Of a stretch of DNA of 64,000 bases, positions 33,481 through 42,752 are shown piece after piece. The stretch covers positions 1 through 64,000 of the forward strand of contig NZ_FMAG01000005.1 of assembly GCF_900094585.1 (NCBI RefSeq). Direction: 5' to 3'. The notes beneath the pieces are model-generated. The model was not told the DNA's origin. It worked only from the letters and a program-made list of their open reading frames with translations, and ran no database searches. Numbering within the stretch: the first letter of the stretch is position 1; each line of letters begins with the position of its first letter. The translations under genes and the position numbers were made by a program. The stretch comes from Martinezella multihospitum. Its GTDB lineage: Bacteria; Pseudomonadota; Alphaproteobacteria; Rhizobiales; Rhizobiaceae.

Positions 33481-35823
33481 ATGTTTTCAGTGATTGCATG
33501 TATTCGTGACGATCATGACTTCAGGCTTATTGTTGTAGCGGCGGTCATCTGCCTTATCGGCAGCCTTGCCACCATGCTCCTTTTTTCGCGTGCGCAGGAA
33601 TGCCAGTCGCATCAGCGTCGCTATTGGATTGTTGCTGCGGCGTTTGCCAGCGGTGTCGGCATATGGGCAACGCATTTCATCGCCATGCTCGCCTATCAGA
33701 GCAGTCTCCCGATCTCCTATGGCGTTTCGCTGACTGTGCTTTCGGTGGTTCTTGCCATCGTCGGCTCATGGCTTGCCATTGCCGTTGCCTTCGAATGGGA
33801 TAATCGCGTTTCCTTTGCGGTCGGCGGCTTGCTGATGGCGTTCGGAATAGCCGCCATGCACTTCACAGGCATGCAGGCCATCGAGGCCTCGGCAGAGCTC
33901 TCCTTCGATATACCACGCGTCGTCGCTTCAGTCGCCATCGGTGGCGTCTTCTCCTCACTGGCTTTCCTGGTGTTTCGCAGTCTTCATGGCTTCAGGCGCA
34001 TCATGGCTGGCGCTCTTCTTCTTTTGCTTGCGATTTGCTCCCTGCATTTCACCGCGATGAGCGGCGTCATGCTGACGCCCGAAGTGGGCATGCCGGGTGC
34101 TGCCCTCGCCATGGATCGAAGCATCCTTGCCGGCATCGTCATGACTGCCGCGATGGGTCTGATCCTCATCGCTCTTGGCGCCATCTTCATCGACCGTCAT
34201 CTGACCGATCTCCGGGGTTTCGCCAATGCTTCGCTGGAAGGGTTACTCATCGTCCGCGACGGTCGGGTGATCGATGCGAACGAGCGGTTCTTCGCCATTT
34301 CCGGCTGGTCGGCACAGCAGGTGATCGGTGTCGCGCCCGATGTCTTTCTGACCATCGACATGGATATCCAGGCCGAAGCCGCCATTCCGCTGGAAACGAC
34401 GCTGTCGGGGTGCGATGGCAAGGCGATCCCCGTTGAGACCGTGCGGCGCTCCATCACCTATCGCGGCCACGAATGCAGTGTGCTTGTCGTGCGCGACCTG
34501 ACCGAGCGTCGCCAGGCGCAGCAGATGATCGAGCATCTGGCGCACCACGATATATTGACGGATCTGCCCAATCGCTCGCTGTTCGACCAGCGCATGCGCC
34601 AGGCACTGCAGATGGTGAACCGCAGGGGCGGCGAAGTCGCGATCTTCTGCCTGGACCTCGACCGCTTCAAGGCGATCAACGACGTCTTCGGTCACGCCGA
34701 AGGAGACCGCATCCTCTGCAAGGTCGCCGGCATCCTGCAGCGTGCGATCGAGGATGGCGATACGGTGGCAAGGCTTGGCGGCGACGAATTCGCCATCATC
34801 CAGCCGAAGCGCCGGCAGCCCGAGGGGGCAACCCGTCTTGCCGAGCGCATTCTGGCCGAATTCGGTATGGAAATGGATACGGCGCGGGATCCGACGGCCG
34901 TCGGCGTCAGCATCGGCATCGCCATCTATCCGCGCGATGGCACGAGCGCCGAGCAGCTTTATGCCAATGCGGATATGGCGCTCTATCGCGCCAAGCATGC
35001 GGGCCGGGGCCATGCCTGTTTCTTCGATGCGGAAATGGACAAGGCCGTGCGCACGCGCCGTCAGCTTGAGAATGATCTGCGCCAGGCCATTCTCCGCCGG
35101 CAGCTCTTTTTGGAATATCAGCCGATCTATGATGTCGGCAGCGACAGCGTCAGCGGCTATGAAGCGCTGTTGCGCTGGGCGCATCCGGATCGTGGCGTGA
35201 TCGATCCGGAGACGTTTATTCCCATTGCCGAGGAAAGCGGATCGATTGTCGCGATCGGCGAATGGGTGCTGCAGCAGGCATGCCAGGAGGCAACGCGCTG
35301 GAGCGAGCCCGCGAATGTCGCGGTCAATCTCTCGCCGCTGCAATTCATGATCCCAACCCTGTACGACCAGATCGAGCGGATTCTGCGCAAAACAGGTCTC
35401 GATCCGCAGCGCCTTGAACTGGAGATCACAGAGGCGGCTCTGATGCGCGAGCGCACGGCTGTCATCGCGACCCTGCAGCGGCTGCACCGCCTCGGCGTGC
35501 GCGTTGTCATGGATGATTTCGGAACCGGCTTTTCCTCGCTCAGCAATCTGCGCGCCTTCCCCTTCGACAAGATCAAGGTTGACCGCAGCTTCACGGGCGC
35601 TCTCGAACATGATCCGGCAGCGCGCTCGATCGTCCGTGCCATCATCGGCCTCGGTCACAGCCTGAACATGCCCGTCGTGACGGAAGGCGTGGAAACGGAA
35701 ACCCAGCGCCGCATCGTCATCGAAGAAGGCTGCGCTCAGCTTCAGGGAATATTCTTCGGCAGGCCGGACGTCGGACCCAGCCAATACCAAGCTGCGCTGG
35801 ATAAGGTGGTCGGGCGGGGCTAG
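33481..35823 (+). CDS. MHYT-PAS-GGDEF-EAL membrane c-di-GMP turnover protein
   Basis: A 780-residue membrane signalling protein. Residues 1 to about 235 form an MHYT sensor with seven helices and the repeat motifs THFIAM, MHFTGM and LHFTAM (possible copper or O2/CO/NO binding). A PAS-like linker follows (about 245-345), then a GGDEF domain with an intact active site (RLGGDEFAII near residue 433) and an EAL domain with intact E561-A-L, VNLSPLQF, LEITEA, MDDFGTGFSSL, KVDRSF and TEGVETE. Both cyclase and phosphodiesterase activities are therefore possible. ATG has GGAG 8 bases upstream. It stands alone. Confidence 0.95.
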   Translation: MFSVIACIRDDHDFRLIVVAAVICLIGSLATMLLFSRAQECQSHQRRYWIVAAAFASGVGIWATHFIAMLAYQSSLPISYGVSLTVLSVVLAIVGSWLAIAVAFEWDNRVSFAVGGLLMAFGIAAMHFTGMQAIEASAELSFDIPRVVASVAIGGVFSSLAFLVFRSLHGFRRIMAGALLLLLAICSLHFTAMSGVMLTPEVGMPGAALAMDRSILAGIVMTAAMGLILIALGAIFIDRHLTDLRGFANASLEGLLIVRDGRVIDANERFFAISGWSAQQVIGVAPDVFLTIDMDIQAEAAIPLETTLSGCDGKAIPVETVRRSITYRGHECSVLVVRDLTERRQAQQMIEHLAHHDILTDLPNRSLFDQRMRQALQMVNRRGGEVAIFCLDLDRFKAINDVFGHAEGDRILCKVAGILQRAIEDGDTVARLGGDEFAIIQPKRRQPEGATRLAERILAEFGMEMDTARDPTAVGVSIGIAIYPRDGTSAEQLYANADMALYRAKHAGRGHACFFDAEMDKAVRTRRQLENDLRQAILRRQLFLEYQPIYDVGSDSVSGYEALLRWAHPDRGVIDPETFIPIAEESGSIVAIGEWVLQQACQEATRWSEPANVAVNLSPLQFMIPTLYDQIERILRKTGLDPQRLELEITEAALMRERTAVIATLQRLHRLGVRVVMDDFGTGFSSLSNLRAFPFDKIKVDRSFTGALEHDPAARSIVRAIIGLGHSLNMPVVTEGVETETQRRIVIEEGCAQLQGIFFGRPDVGPSQYQAALDKVVGRG

Positions 35824-35950
35824 GGCGTTTGCCTCTTTCTTGCTGCTGCGCGCAGCGGGATAAGCGCCAATGATCGACTGGGCGGACGATAAGGGCCTGT
35901 TCGGCGTCCTCCTGTGCAGGGCAATCCGGAGCCGTCCGCTCCATGACGGG

Positions 35951-36862
35951 CTAGCCGTCGCCTATCCTTAATTCCGGCTCGTCGGCGCAAATCGCAGCGA
36001 GGAAATCGATAAATTGTCGCACTCGGGAAGGCATGCGCCGCCCGGCAACAGTAACAGCGTTGATCGGAAAGGGCGGCGGTGCATGCTGGTCCAGAATTCG
36101 TACAACCTCGCCGGAGGCCAGAACATCCGCAAATAGCCAACTCGCGTGATGGGCGATGCCGAGGCTCGCGAGGACCGCACCGCGGACATGCTCGGCGTCG
36201 TTCGTGCGGAAAGCTCCCCCACCGTCGACAGTGACCTGCCGGCCGTCTACTTGGAAACCCCACCCAACGATATCGCCCTGGTAGACATAACTGATACGCT
36301 GGTGGGTGCGCAGTTCGTCTAACGTTTGCGGTGTGCCGTATTGGGCGAAATAGCCGGCGGAGGCCAGGGTTATCATCCGCATGTCGCCGATGCGCCGGGC
36401 GACGAGTGCTGAATCCGAAAGCCGACCGATACGGATCGCGACGTCTATCCCCTCCTCGATGAGGTCAACGTGCCGCCCCGAGACTTCCATCTCGATCGCG
36501 ACGTCAGGGAAACGGTTCCTGAAATCCGCTAGCCGGGGGATAACGAACATCCTCCCGAATGCTGGCGAAAGAGTCACGCGGACCAGCCCCGAGGGGGCTG
36601 ACTGCCCTTCAAGAACTCTTTCTTCGACGAAGTCGAGATCCTGAAGGATACGGACGGTGGCTTCGTAATAATCCTGTCCTGCGGGCGTCACGGCAAGGGC
36701 ACGCGAACTTCTCGCGAGGAGTTGCGTCCCGAGCCGCGCTTCGAGTGCGGCGAGCTGCTTGCTGACCGTCGGTTGGCTGACGTTCAGGTCCCGTGCTGCT
36801 TGCGAAAAGCTTCCGCTTTCGACGACGCGCACGAACATCCGCATCGCGTCTAGCTTATCCAT
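35951..36862 (-). CDS. LysR family regulator divergent from a glutathione S-transferase
   Basis: A 303-residue LysR protein: HTH DAMRMFVRVVESGSFSQAAR and VSQPTVSKQLAALEARLG, effector domain with RVTLSPAFGRMFVIPRL and GIDVAIRIG. The MDKLDAMRMF start matches the CrgA/PA-type subgroup of LysR proteins (regulators of small divergent genes such as oxidoreductases and GSTs). It is divergent from the GST gene, with 152 bases between starts that contain ATTC-rich sequence (GAATTCCAAT, ATGAATGTCATTC) suited to LysR binding. It probably controls that GST. Confidence 0.92.
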   Translation of the reverse strand: MDKLDAMRMFVRVVESGSFSQAARDLNVSQPTVSKQLAALEARLGTQLLARSSRALAVTPAGQDYYEATVRILQDLDFVEERVLEGQSAPSGLVRVTLSPAFGRMFVIPRLADFRNRFPDVAIEMEVSGRHVDLIEEGIDVAIRIGRLSDSALVARRIGDMRMITLASAGYFAQYGTPQTLDELRTHQRISYVYQGDIVGWGFQVDGRQVTVDGGGAFRTNDAEHVRGAVLASLGIAHHASWLFADVLASGEVVRILDQHAPPPFPINAVTVAGRRMPSRVRQFIDFLAAICADEPELRIGDG

Positions 36863-37014
36863 CACCTGTATCCCGCCCGTCGCGTAGTCACCACTACGAT
36901 GAATTCCAATAGAGAATAGATGACATTCGTCAAGCATGAATGTCATTCGCAAAGGGAATATGCGAATTGACGTTCGACCGCCCGTTCACGGGTCTGGAAC
37001 CGAAAGGAACAGTT

Positions 37015-37686
37015 ATGACAATCAAGATTTACGGCGATCCCGGCTCGGGCAGCTTGCGTCGCGTGACCACCGCTGCGAAGATCATGGGCATTGAACTCGA
37101 ACGCGTTAAAGTCGATCTCTTCAAAGGCGAGAGCCAGACCGACGAATTCAAATCGCGCCTCAATCCCCACGGTTTGACGCCGGTTCTGGAGGATGGAGAC
37201 ACCATTCTCTGGGAAGCTTCTGCGATCAATCTGTATCTTGCCAACAAGGCGAATTCAACGCTGGTCGGAACCACACAGGAGGAACGCTTCCAAGTGCTTC
37301 AGTGGATGTTCTGGTCTGGCGAGCAGTGGCGCACCTTCACCACCACGATCTTCGATGAGCGTGTGGGGAAGACGGTCATGGGCGTACCGAAGGACGAGTC
37401 CCTCATCAAATTTGCTGAGAGTAAGATCCGCGCTGCAGCGAAGGTACTCGACCAGCATCTTGAAGACCGTAAATTCATGGTTGGCAACGCGTTGACCTTT
37501 GCTGATATCGATATCGCGGCTCCGTTCTCCCAGGTCGATCGTGCAAAGTTTCCGCTCAAGGAATTTCCGAACCTTATCGCTTGGCATGACAATCTTCTCC
37601 AGTCGTTCCCAGCGTGGGCGGAGACGAAGGCTGAGGTTGACAACCGTATGGAAAGCTTCCTGGCGAGCGTCGGCGTGAAACTATAG
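37015..37686 (+). CDS. Glutathione S-transferase family protein
   Basis: A 223-residue GST. N-terminal thioredoxin fold: MTIKIYGDPGSGSLRRVTTA, cis-Pro and glutathione site in NPHGLTPVLEDGDTILWEASAI (usual ES-AI motif, here EAS-AI), then the all-helical C-terminal domain with LTFADIDIAAPFSQ (the N-capping box). AAAGGAAC precedes the ATG. It belongs to the theta/phi-like bacterial GSTs. The preceding LysR gene is divergent. Substrate unknown; detoxification of electrophiles is the usual role. Confidence 0.92.
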   Translation: MTIKIYGDPGSGSLRRVTTAAKIMGIELERVKVDLFKGESQTDEFKSRLNPHGLTPVLEDGDTILWEASAINLYLANKANSTLVGTTQEERFQVLQWMFWSGEQWRTFTTTIFDERVGKTVMGVPKDESLIKFAESKIRAAAKVLDQHLEDRKFMVGNALTFADIDIAAPFSQVDRAKFPLKEFPNLIAWHDNLLQSFPAWAETKAEVDNRMESFLASVGVKL

Positions 37687-37739
37687 TTTCTGCCCCTCCT
37701 GTCTGGCCGGCGCGCGTGTGAAGATGATGCGCGCTGGCC

Positions 37740-37991
37740 GCAATCGCGACGATCTTGTATGCTGATCGGCTGCGTTGCCTGGCTCGCGATGCCGGCGCCG
37801 TCCCGGTCATTCCGGCACAACCGCAAGCGAATCATCGCTGGGATAAGCAGGGCTTCCGTGCTCGACATCTCATCGAGAACGCCTTCCGCAGCCTCAAGGA
37901 CTTCGGCCGTGTCGCTACCCGCTATGGCAAGCTCGCCGCCAACTTCCGCTCAAGCGTGGCACTCGCCACCGCCTTGGCCTTCTGGCTCTGA
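37740..37991 (+). pseudogene. IS5-family transposase C-terminal remnant
   Basis: The frame covering 37755-37991 encodes YADRLRCLARDAGAVPVIP, then ARHLIENAFRSLKDFGRVAT and RYGKLAANFRSS. This matches the C-terminal part of IS5-type DDE transposases, where the Glu of RxLIExxFxxLK is the third catalytic residue. The N-terminal two thirds with the catalytic Asp residues are missing, and no terminal inverted repeats or target duplication are evident, so it is a decayed fragment. It lies between the GST gene and a MarR gene and may mark a past insertion. Confidence 0.8.
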
Positions 37992-38004
37992 ATGAGTCTT
38001 AGCC

Positions 38005-38436
38005 CTAGAGCTGCTTGGCATTCTCCAGCACGCGCCGGATATATTCCAGCAGCAGTTCGCGCTCGAACTGACGAAAGTCTTTGAGGAGATCCGTGTCCGC
38101 GGCCATGGCGGCCTCGATCGCTTCCGCCTGCATGGCTGCGGCCTTGTTCGTCAGGAAGACCAGTTGCGCCCGCTTGTCCGAAGGATGCGGGCGGCGCTCC
38201 ACCAATCCGTCCCGTTCCATGCGCGACAGCGTATTGGCCATCGTCGCCTGTTCGATATCGACCCTCTCGAGCAGCTGTTTCTGCGTGAGCCCATCCTCGG
38301 ACCACAGTTCCAGCAGGATCGGAAACTGACCGGGGGAAAAGCCGAGCTTCGCCGCGCGTTGTTGTAGCGAGCGAGCGAATCCCTTTGCCATCTGACTGGC
38401 AAGGTAGGCGGCGGAGTCCATCCGATTAAATCCCAT
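38005..38436 (-). CDS. MarR family transcriptional regulator
   Basis: A 143-residue MarR protein. The winged helix reads GLTQKQLLERVDIEQATMANTLSRMERDGLVERRPHPSDKRA, with the DxR wing. Helices at both ends form the dimer. It starts 423 bases from polA on the opposite strand and close to the transposase remnant. Targets unknown; MarR proteins often sense phenolic compounds. Confidence 0.9.
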   Translation of the reverse strand: MGFNRMDSAAYLASQMAKGFARSLQQRAAKLGFSPGQFPILLELWSEDGLTQKQLLERVDIEQATMANTLSRMERDGLVERRPHPSDKRAQLVFLTNKAAAMQAEAIEAAMAADTDLLKDFRQFERELLLEYIRRVLENAKQL

Positions 38437-38556
38437 GATTGCAAATATGCCGATAATTCAAGGTCAAGACAATCAGCAATTATTTGGGTAGAGACCCTCT
38501 GAAATCAGCAACTTCAGTCTATTTTTTCACCTTCATAGGTTGCATTTTTCGGCATG

Positions 38557-38700
38557 AAAAAGCCGCCATGGCCTGGAGGGGACGCCATGGCGGCTCATGA
38601 AAGGGGGACAAAGGCCCGGAGAGGGGATAGGCCTTTGTCCAAGTCTGACATGGCGGGGGACAGGCCGGTTGTCAGACCCGCGGCGTATCAATCGCCGGTG
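38557..38700 (-). ncRNA. Probable alpha-r14 family trans-acting sRNA (NfeR1/Smr14C-like)
   Basis: Read on the minus strand, three stem-loops follow one another with C-rich, anti-Shine-Dalgarno loops. The first pairs GTCTGACA with TGTCAGAC around a TGTCCCCC segment. The second is an 11-bp stem, GGACAAAGGCC/GGCCTTTGTCC, with loop TATCCCCTCTCCG. The third is an 11-bp stem, GCCGCCATGGC/GCCATGGCGGC, with loop GTCCCCTCCAG, followed directly by TTTTT as a rho-independent terminator. Alpha-r14 sRNAs of rhizobia have exactly this plan (three hairpins exposing CCUCC-type motifs). There is a sigma-70-like promoter placed about 7 bases before the presumed start. Coordinates of the 5' end are approximate. 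Confidence 0.72.
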
Positions 38701-38706
38701 AGTATG

Positions 38707-38735
38707 ATTTGAGGTTTCGAATGTGGTTTTTCAAG
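38707..38735 (-). promoter_or_regulatory. Candidate sigma-70 promoter of the sRNA
   Basis: On the minus strand CTTGAA (38730-38735), 17 bases, TCAAAT (38707-38712). The -35 fits CTTGAC with one mismatch; the -10 is weaker. Transcription would begin near 38700. Confidence 0.5.
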
Positions 38736-38859
38736 GGAATGCGCAGATTAGATTGATTAAAAGTTAGTAACGTTTCGGTGAGAGATTTGGCCGTCTCACA
38801 ACACTGTAAAACTGAAGTTTATATGGACGTTGGAAGTGCGCCACGCTATCCATGCTTCC

Positions 38860-41800
38860 ATGAAAAAAGGTGATCATCTCTTCCTCGTCGACGGCTCCGG
38901 TTTCATATTCCGGGCCTTTCACGCCCTGCCGCCGCTGACGCGCAAGTCCGATGGATTGCCCGTCGGCGCCGTCTCCGGTTTCTGCAACATGCTGTGGAAG
39001 CTTTTGACCTCGGCGCGAGATACCTCGGTCGGGGTGACGCCGACGCATTTCGCCGTCATCTTCGACTATTCCTCGAAGACCTTCCGCAAGGAGATTTTCC
39101 CGGAATACAAGGCAAACCGCGCGGCACCGCCGGAGGAGCTGATCCCGCAATTCGGGCTGATCCGCGAAGCGACCCGTGCCTTCAATCTGCCTTGTATCGA
39201 GACCGACGGCTTCGAGGCCGACGACATCATCGCCACCTATGCCCGACAGGCGGAGGCAGCCGGCTCCGATGTGACCATCATCTCGTCCGACAAGGACCTG
39301 ATGCAGCTCGTCACGCCAATGGTCCACATGTATGACAGCATGAAGGACAAGCAGATCGGCATTCCTGATGTCATCGAGAAATGGGGCGTGCCACCGGAAA
39401 AGATGATCGATCTGCAGGCCATGACCGGCGATTCGGTCGACAACGTGCCGGGCATACCCGGCATCGGCCCGAAGACCGCGGCGCAACTGCTGGAAGAATT
39501 CGGCGACCTCGACACGCTGCTTGCCCGCGCCGACGAAATCAAGCAGCAGAAGCGCCGCGAAAACATCATCGCCAATGCCGAGCTTGCTCGCATATCCCGC
39601 CAGCTGGTGACGCTCAGGACCGATGTGCCGCTGGAGCTTGATCTCGATGCGCTGGTGCTGGAGCCGCAGAACGGCCCGAAGCTGATCGGCTTCCTGAAGG
39701 CGATGGAATTCACCTCGCTGACGCGCCGCGTTGCGGATGCCTGCGATTGCGATCCCGCGGCGATCGAGCCCGCCGTCGTCAAAGTCGAACTGGCTGAGAG
39801 TGCGCACGGCCCCGATCTCGACGCCGGCGAAAATGCCGAGCTTGTTGCAGGCAGCGAGGTTACGGCCGAGGGAGCCTCCGTTCCGGCACCGGCGGTAAAG
39901 CCGCGCCTGGCCGTCGAGGGGCTTACGGAACCGGCCGCACTTGCCAACGCAAGGGCGGCAAGCTTCGCCACTGCTCCGATCGATCATTCAAAATATGTGA
40001 CCATTCGCGATATTGCCACCCTCGATCAATGGATCGCGGATGCGCGCGAGACCGGCATCGTCGCCTTCGATACCGAAACGACGTCGCTCGATGTCATGCA
40101 GGCCGAAATCGTCGGTTTCTCGCTGGCGGTCGCTGATAACCGCAATGATCCCACGGGCAGCTCCATCCGTGCCGCCTATGTCCCGCTTGCCCACAAGACC
40201 GGTGTAGGCGATCTGCTCGGCGGCGGCCTGGCCGATAATCAGATTCCGCTGCGCGATGCTCTTGCGAGGTTGAAGGACCTTTTGGAGGATACCTCCATCC
40301 TGAAGATCGCGCAGAACCTCAAATACGACTATCTGCTGATGAAGCGCTACGGCATCGAGACCAAGGCGTTCGATGACACGATGCTGCTCTCCTATGTGCT
40401 CGATGGCGGCTCCAACGCCACGCATGGCATGGACAGCCTCTCCGAGCGCTGGCTCGGCCACAAGCCGATCGCCTACAAGGACGTTGCCGGCAGCGGCAAA
40501 TCCAATGTCACCTTCGATCTCGTCGATATCGACCGCGCCACCGCCTATGCCGCCGAGGATGCCGATGTGACGCTGCGCCTGTGGCTGGTGCTGAAACCAC
40601 GACTTGCAGCAGAAAAACTTTCGGCCGTCTACGAGCGGTTGGAGCGGCCTCTCGTGCCGGTGCTTGCGCATATGGAAGAGCGTGGCATCACCATCGACCG
40701 GCAGATCCTGTCGCGCCTTTCGGGCGAGCTGGCGCAGGGTGCCGCCGCTCTCGAGGACGAGATCTATACGCTCGCCGGCGAGCGCTTCAACATCGGCTCT
40801 CCGAAGCAGCTTGGCGACATCCTCTTCGGCAAGATGGGACTGGCCGGCGGCAGCAAGACGAAGACCGGGCAATGGTCGACCTCGGCACAGGTGCTGGAGG
40901 ATCTGGCGGCGGCCGGCTTCGAACTGCCGCGCAAGATCGTCGACTGGCGCCAGCTCACCAAGCTGAAATCGACCTATACCGATGCTCTGCCGGGCTACGT
41001 CCATCCCGAGACGAAGCGCGTGCACACATCCTATTCGCTGGCCTCGACTACCACGGGGCGTCTGTCGTCCTCCGAGCCGAACCTGCAGAATATTCCGGTG
41101 CGCACGGCGGAAGGCCGCAAGATCCGCACGGCCTTCATCTCGACGCCCGGTCACAAGCTGGTTTCCGCCGACTACAGCCAGATCGAACTGCGCGTGCTGG
41201 CGCATGTCGCCAATATCCCGCAGCTCAAGCAGGCTTTCGAAGACGGCATCGACATTCACGCGATGACGGCGTCGGAAATGTTCGGCGTTCCGGTCGAGGG
41301 CATGCCGAGCGAAGTTCGCCGCCGCGCCAAGGCGATCAACTTCGGCATCATCTACGGCATCTCAGCTTTCGGTCTTGCCAACCAGCTGTCGATCGAACGT
41401 TCGGAAGCCGGCGATTACATCAAGAAGTATTTCGAGCGCTTCCCCGGCATCCGGGACTACATGGACGGTGCCAAGCAGGCCGCGCGCGACAAGGGTTATG
41501 TCGAGACGATTTTCGGCCGCCGCATCCATTTCCCGGAAATCCGCTCCTCCAACCCCTCCGTCCGTGCCTTCAACGAGCGCGCCTCGATCAACGCTCCGAT
41601 CCAAGGGTCTGCGGCAGACGTCATTCGCCGCGCCATGATCAAGATGGAGCCGGCGCTGGCTTCAGCCGGGCTCGGTGATCGCGTGCGCATGCTGCTGCAG
41701 GTGCACGACGAACTGATCTTCGAAGTCGAGGATGCCGATGTCGAACGCACGACGCCGATCATCGTCTCGGTCATGGAAAATGCCGCCATGCCGGCGGTCG

Positions 41801-41862
41801 ATATGGCCGTGCCGCTGAAGGTCGATGCCCGCGCCGCAAACAATTGGGATGAGGCCCACTGA
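38860..41862 (+). CDS. polA: DNA polymerase I
   Basis: A 1000-residue full-length polymerase. Residues 1-300 are the 5' nuclease (KKGDHLFLVDGSGFIFRAFHALPP, then EADDIIATYA, SSDKDLMQLV, GDSVDNVPGIPGIGPKTA). A linker rich in Ala, Val and Pro follows (about 300-375). The 3'-5' exonuclease domain is intact, with D404 and E406 in AFDTETTSLD, NLKYDYLLM, and YAAEDADVTLRL. The polymerase domain has motif A DYSQIELRVLAH (D771), the O-helix RRRAKAINFGIIYG and motif C QVHDELIFEV (D950). The start ATG lacks a good ribosome binding site; an upstream TTG at 38830 is possible. It excises RNA primers and fills repair gaps. Confidence 0.97.
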   Translation: MKKGDHLFLVDGSGFIFRAFHALPPLTRKSDGLPVGAVSGFCNMLWKLLTSARDTSVGVTPTHFAVIFDYSSKTFRKEIFPEYKANRAAPPEELIPQFGLIREATRAFNLPCIETDGFEADDIIATYARQAEAAGSDVTIISSDKDLMQLVTPMVHMYDSMKDKQIGIPDVIEKWGVPPEKMIDLQAMTGDSVDNVPGIPGIGPKTAAQLLEEFGDLDTLLARADEIKQQKRRENIIANAELARISRQLVTLRTDVPLELDLDALVLEPQNGPKLIGFLKAMEFTSLTRRVADACDCDPAAIEPAVVKVELAESAHGPDLDAGENAELVAGSEVTAEGASVPAPAVKPRLAVEGLTEPAALANARAASFATAPIDHSKYVTIRDIATLDQWIADARETGIVAFDTETTSLDVMQAEIVGFSLAVADNRNDPTGSSIRAAYVPLAHKTGVGDLLGGGLADNQIPLRDALARLKDLLEDTSILKIAQNLKYDYLLMKRYGIETKAFDDTMLLSYVLDGGSNATHGMDSLSERWLGHKPIAYKDVAGSGKSNVTFDLVDIDRATAYAAEDADVTLRLWLVLKPRLAAEKLSAVYERLERPLVPVLAHMEERGITIDRQILSRLSGELAQGAAALEDEIYTLAGERFNIGSPKQLGDILFGKMGLAGGSKTKTGQWSTSAQVLEDLAAAGFELPRKIVDWRQLTKLKSTYTDALPGYVHPETKRVHTSYSLASTTTGRLSSSEPNLQNIPVRTAEGRKIRTAFISTPGHKLVSADYSQIELRVLAHVANIPQLKQAFEDGIDIHAMTASEMFGVPVEGMPSEVRRRAKAINFGIIYGISAFGLANQLSIERSEAGDYIKKYFERFPGIRDYMDGAKQAARDKGYVETIFGRRIHFPEIRSSNPSVRAFNERASINAPIQGSAADVIRRAMIKMEPALASAGLGDRVRMLLQVHDELIFEVEDADVERTTPIIVSVMENAAMPAVDMAVPLKVDARAANNWDEAH

Positions 41863-41897
41863 GGCTCTCAATCCCGACCTCCTGAGCTTATCGAAGG

Positions 41898-42117
41898 GGC
41901 GGGCGGGAAAGCAAAATCAGTATTTAGCCGCAAGGCTAAGTGCTAGATTTTGCAAGGGCGGGGGCGGACAGGGGCAAGCTGAACCCTGAGACGATTTACG
42001 CAAGAAAAGGCCCCTCTCTTGCAATTTCAATGGCTTAGAAATTGCGCCAAGCTCCGGAGTATGCGGAGCCTTCGGTATCGCAATTTCTAAGCCATTGAAA
42101 TTGCTTTCTCGCCCGCC
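41898..42117. repeat. Nested inverted-repeat intergenic element
   Basis: A 220-base structure after polA with inverted repeats at three levels. Outer: GGCGGGCGGGAAAGCAA (about 41898-41914) against TTGCTTTCTCGCCCGCC (42101-42117), one mismatch. Middle: a 26-bp perfect pair at 42021-42046 and 42079-42104 whose arms each contain a smaller palindrome (CAATTTC...GAAATTG), enclosing GCTCCG-N7-CGGAGC. Another hairpin at 41911-41953 pairs GCAAAATC with GATTTTGC and contains TTAGCC-GCAA-GGCTAA. No reading frame. The layout suggests a miniature mobile element or a mosaic of repeats. Confidence 0.7.
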
Positions 42118-42146
42118 AGGGGCGAGATTGGGCGGCTTCAGCGCTC

Positions 42147-42752
42147 TTACTTCCGGACCAACGCTTCCAGCACGGAAATGATCGCGCGTTCCGCCTCTTC
42201 GAGCGTGCCGCTGTTGTCGATATCGGCGACGTCGTAGCTGCCCTGAACGGTCAGGGAGCTTCTTTCCAGCCGCTTCAGCACGTCCTCGCGGCTTTCGCGT
42301 CCGCGCGCCATCAGCCGTTCGGCAAGCACGTCGCGTGACGCCGTGATGTTGATGACCTTCAGACGCGGGAATGCAGCCTGGAAATGATGCAGCGCCGAGC
42401 GCGAGCCATTGGCGATGACCAGATTGCCTCGCGCAAGTTCAGCGAAGATATCGGCTGGGATGCCGTATTTCAGCCCATGCGCCTCCCAGGACACGGCAAA
42501 GGCGCCAGTCTTCTCCATCGCATCGAAGTCGGCATCGGAAACGCTTCTGTGATCTTCGTTGCCGGCCTCGCCATCGCGGGTGATGACGCGGCGGACGAAG
42601 TGAATATCGGGCCGGCCGGCGAAATGCCGGGCAGCCAGGTTCATCAGCGTATCCTTGCCGGCACCGCTCGGGCCGACGACAACAGCCAACGTGCCCGAAG
42701 CGGCATCCGACAAGCCGTCATGAGCCGGCTTGGTGTTGGCGTCCGCGCTCAT
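42147..42752 (-). CDS. phnN: Ribose 1,5-bisphosphate phosphokinase PhnN
   Basis: A 201-residue guanylate kinase-like P-loop kinase. Walker A is VVVGPSGAGKDTLM (about residues 26-39); the substrate loop VITRDGEAGNEDHRSVSD and lid RGRESREDVLKRLERS follow. It phosphorylates ribose 1,5-bisphosphate to 5-phosphoribosyl 1-pyrophosphate (PRPP), the last step of C-P lyase carbon recycling. It is the last gene of the phn locus, overlapping the phnM stop by 4 bases (ATGA). The next element toward polA is the nested repeat. Confidence 0.94.
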   Translation of the reverse strand: MSADANTKPAHDGLSDAASGTLAVVVGPSGAGKDTLMNLAARHFAGRPDIHFVRRVITRDGEAGNEDHRSVSDADFDAMEKTGAFAVSWEAHGLKYGIPADIFAELARGNLVIANGSRSALHHFQAAFPRLKVINITASRDVLAERLMARGRESREDVLKRLERSSLTVQGSYDVADIDNSGTLEEAERAIISVLEALVRK

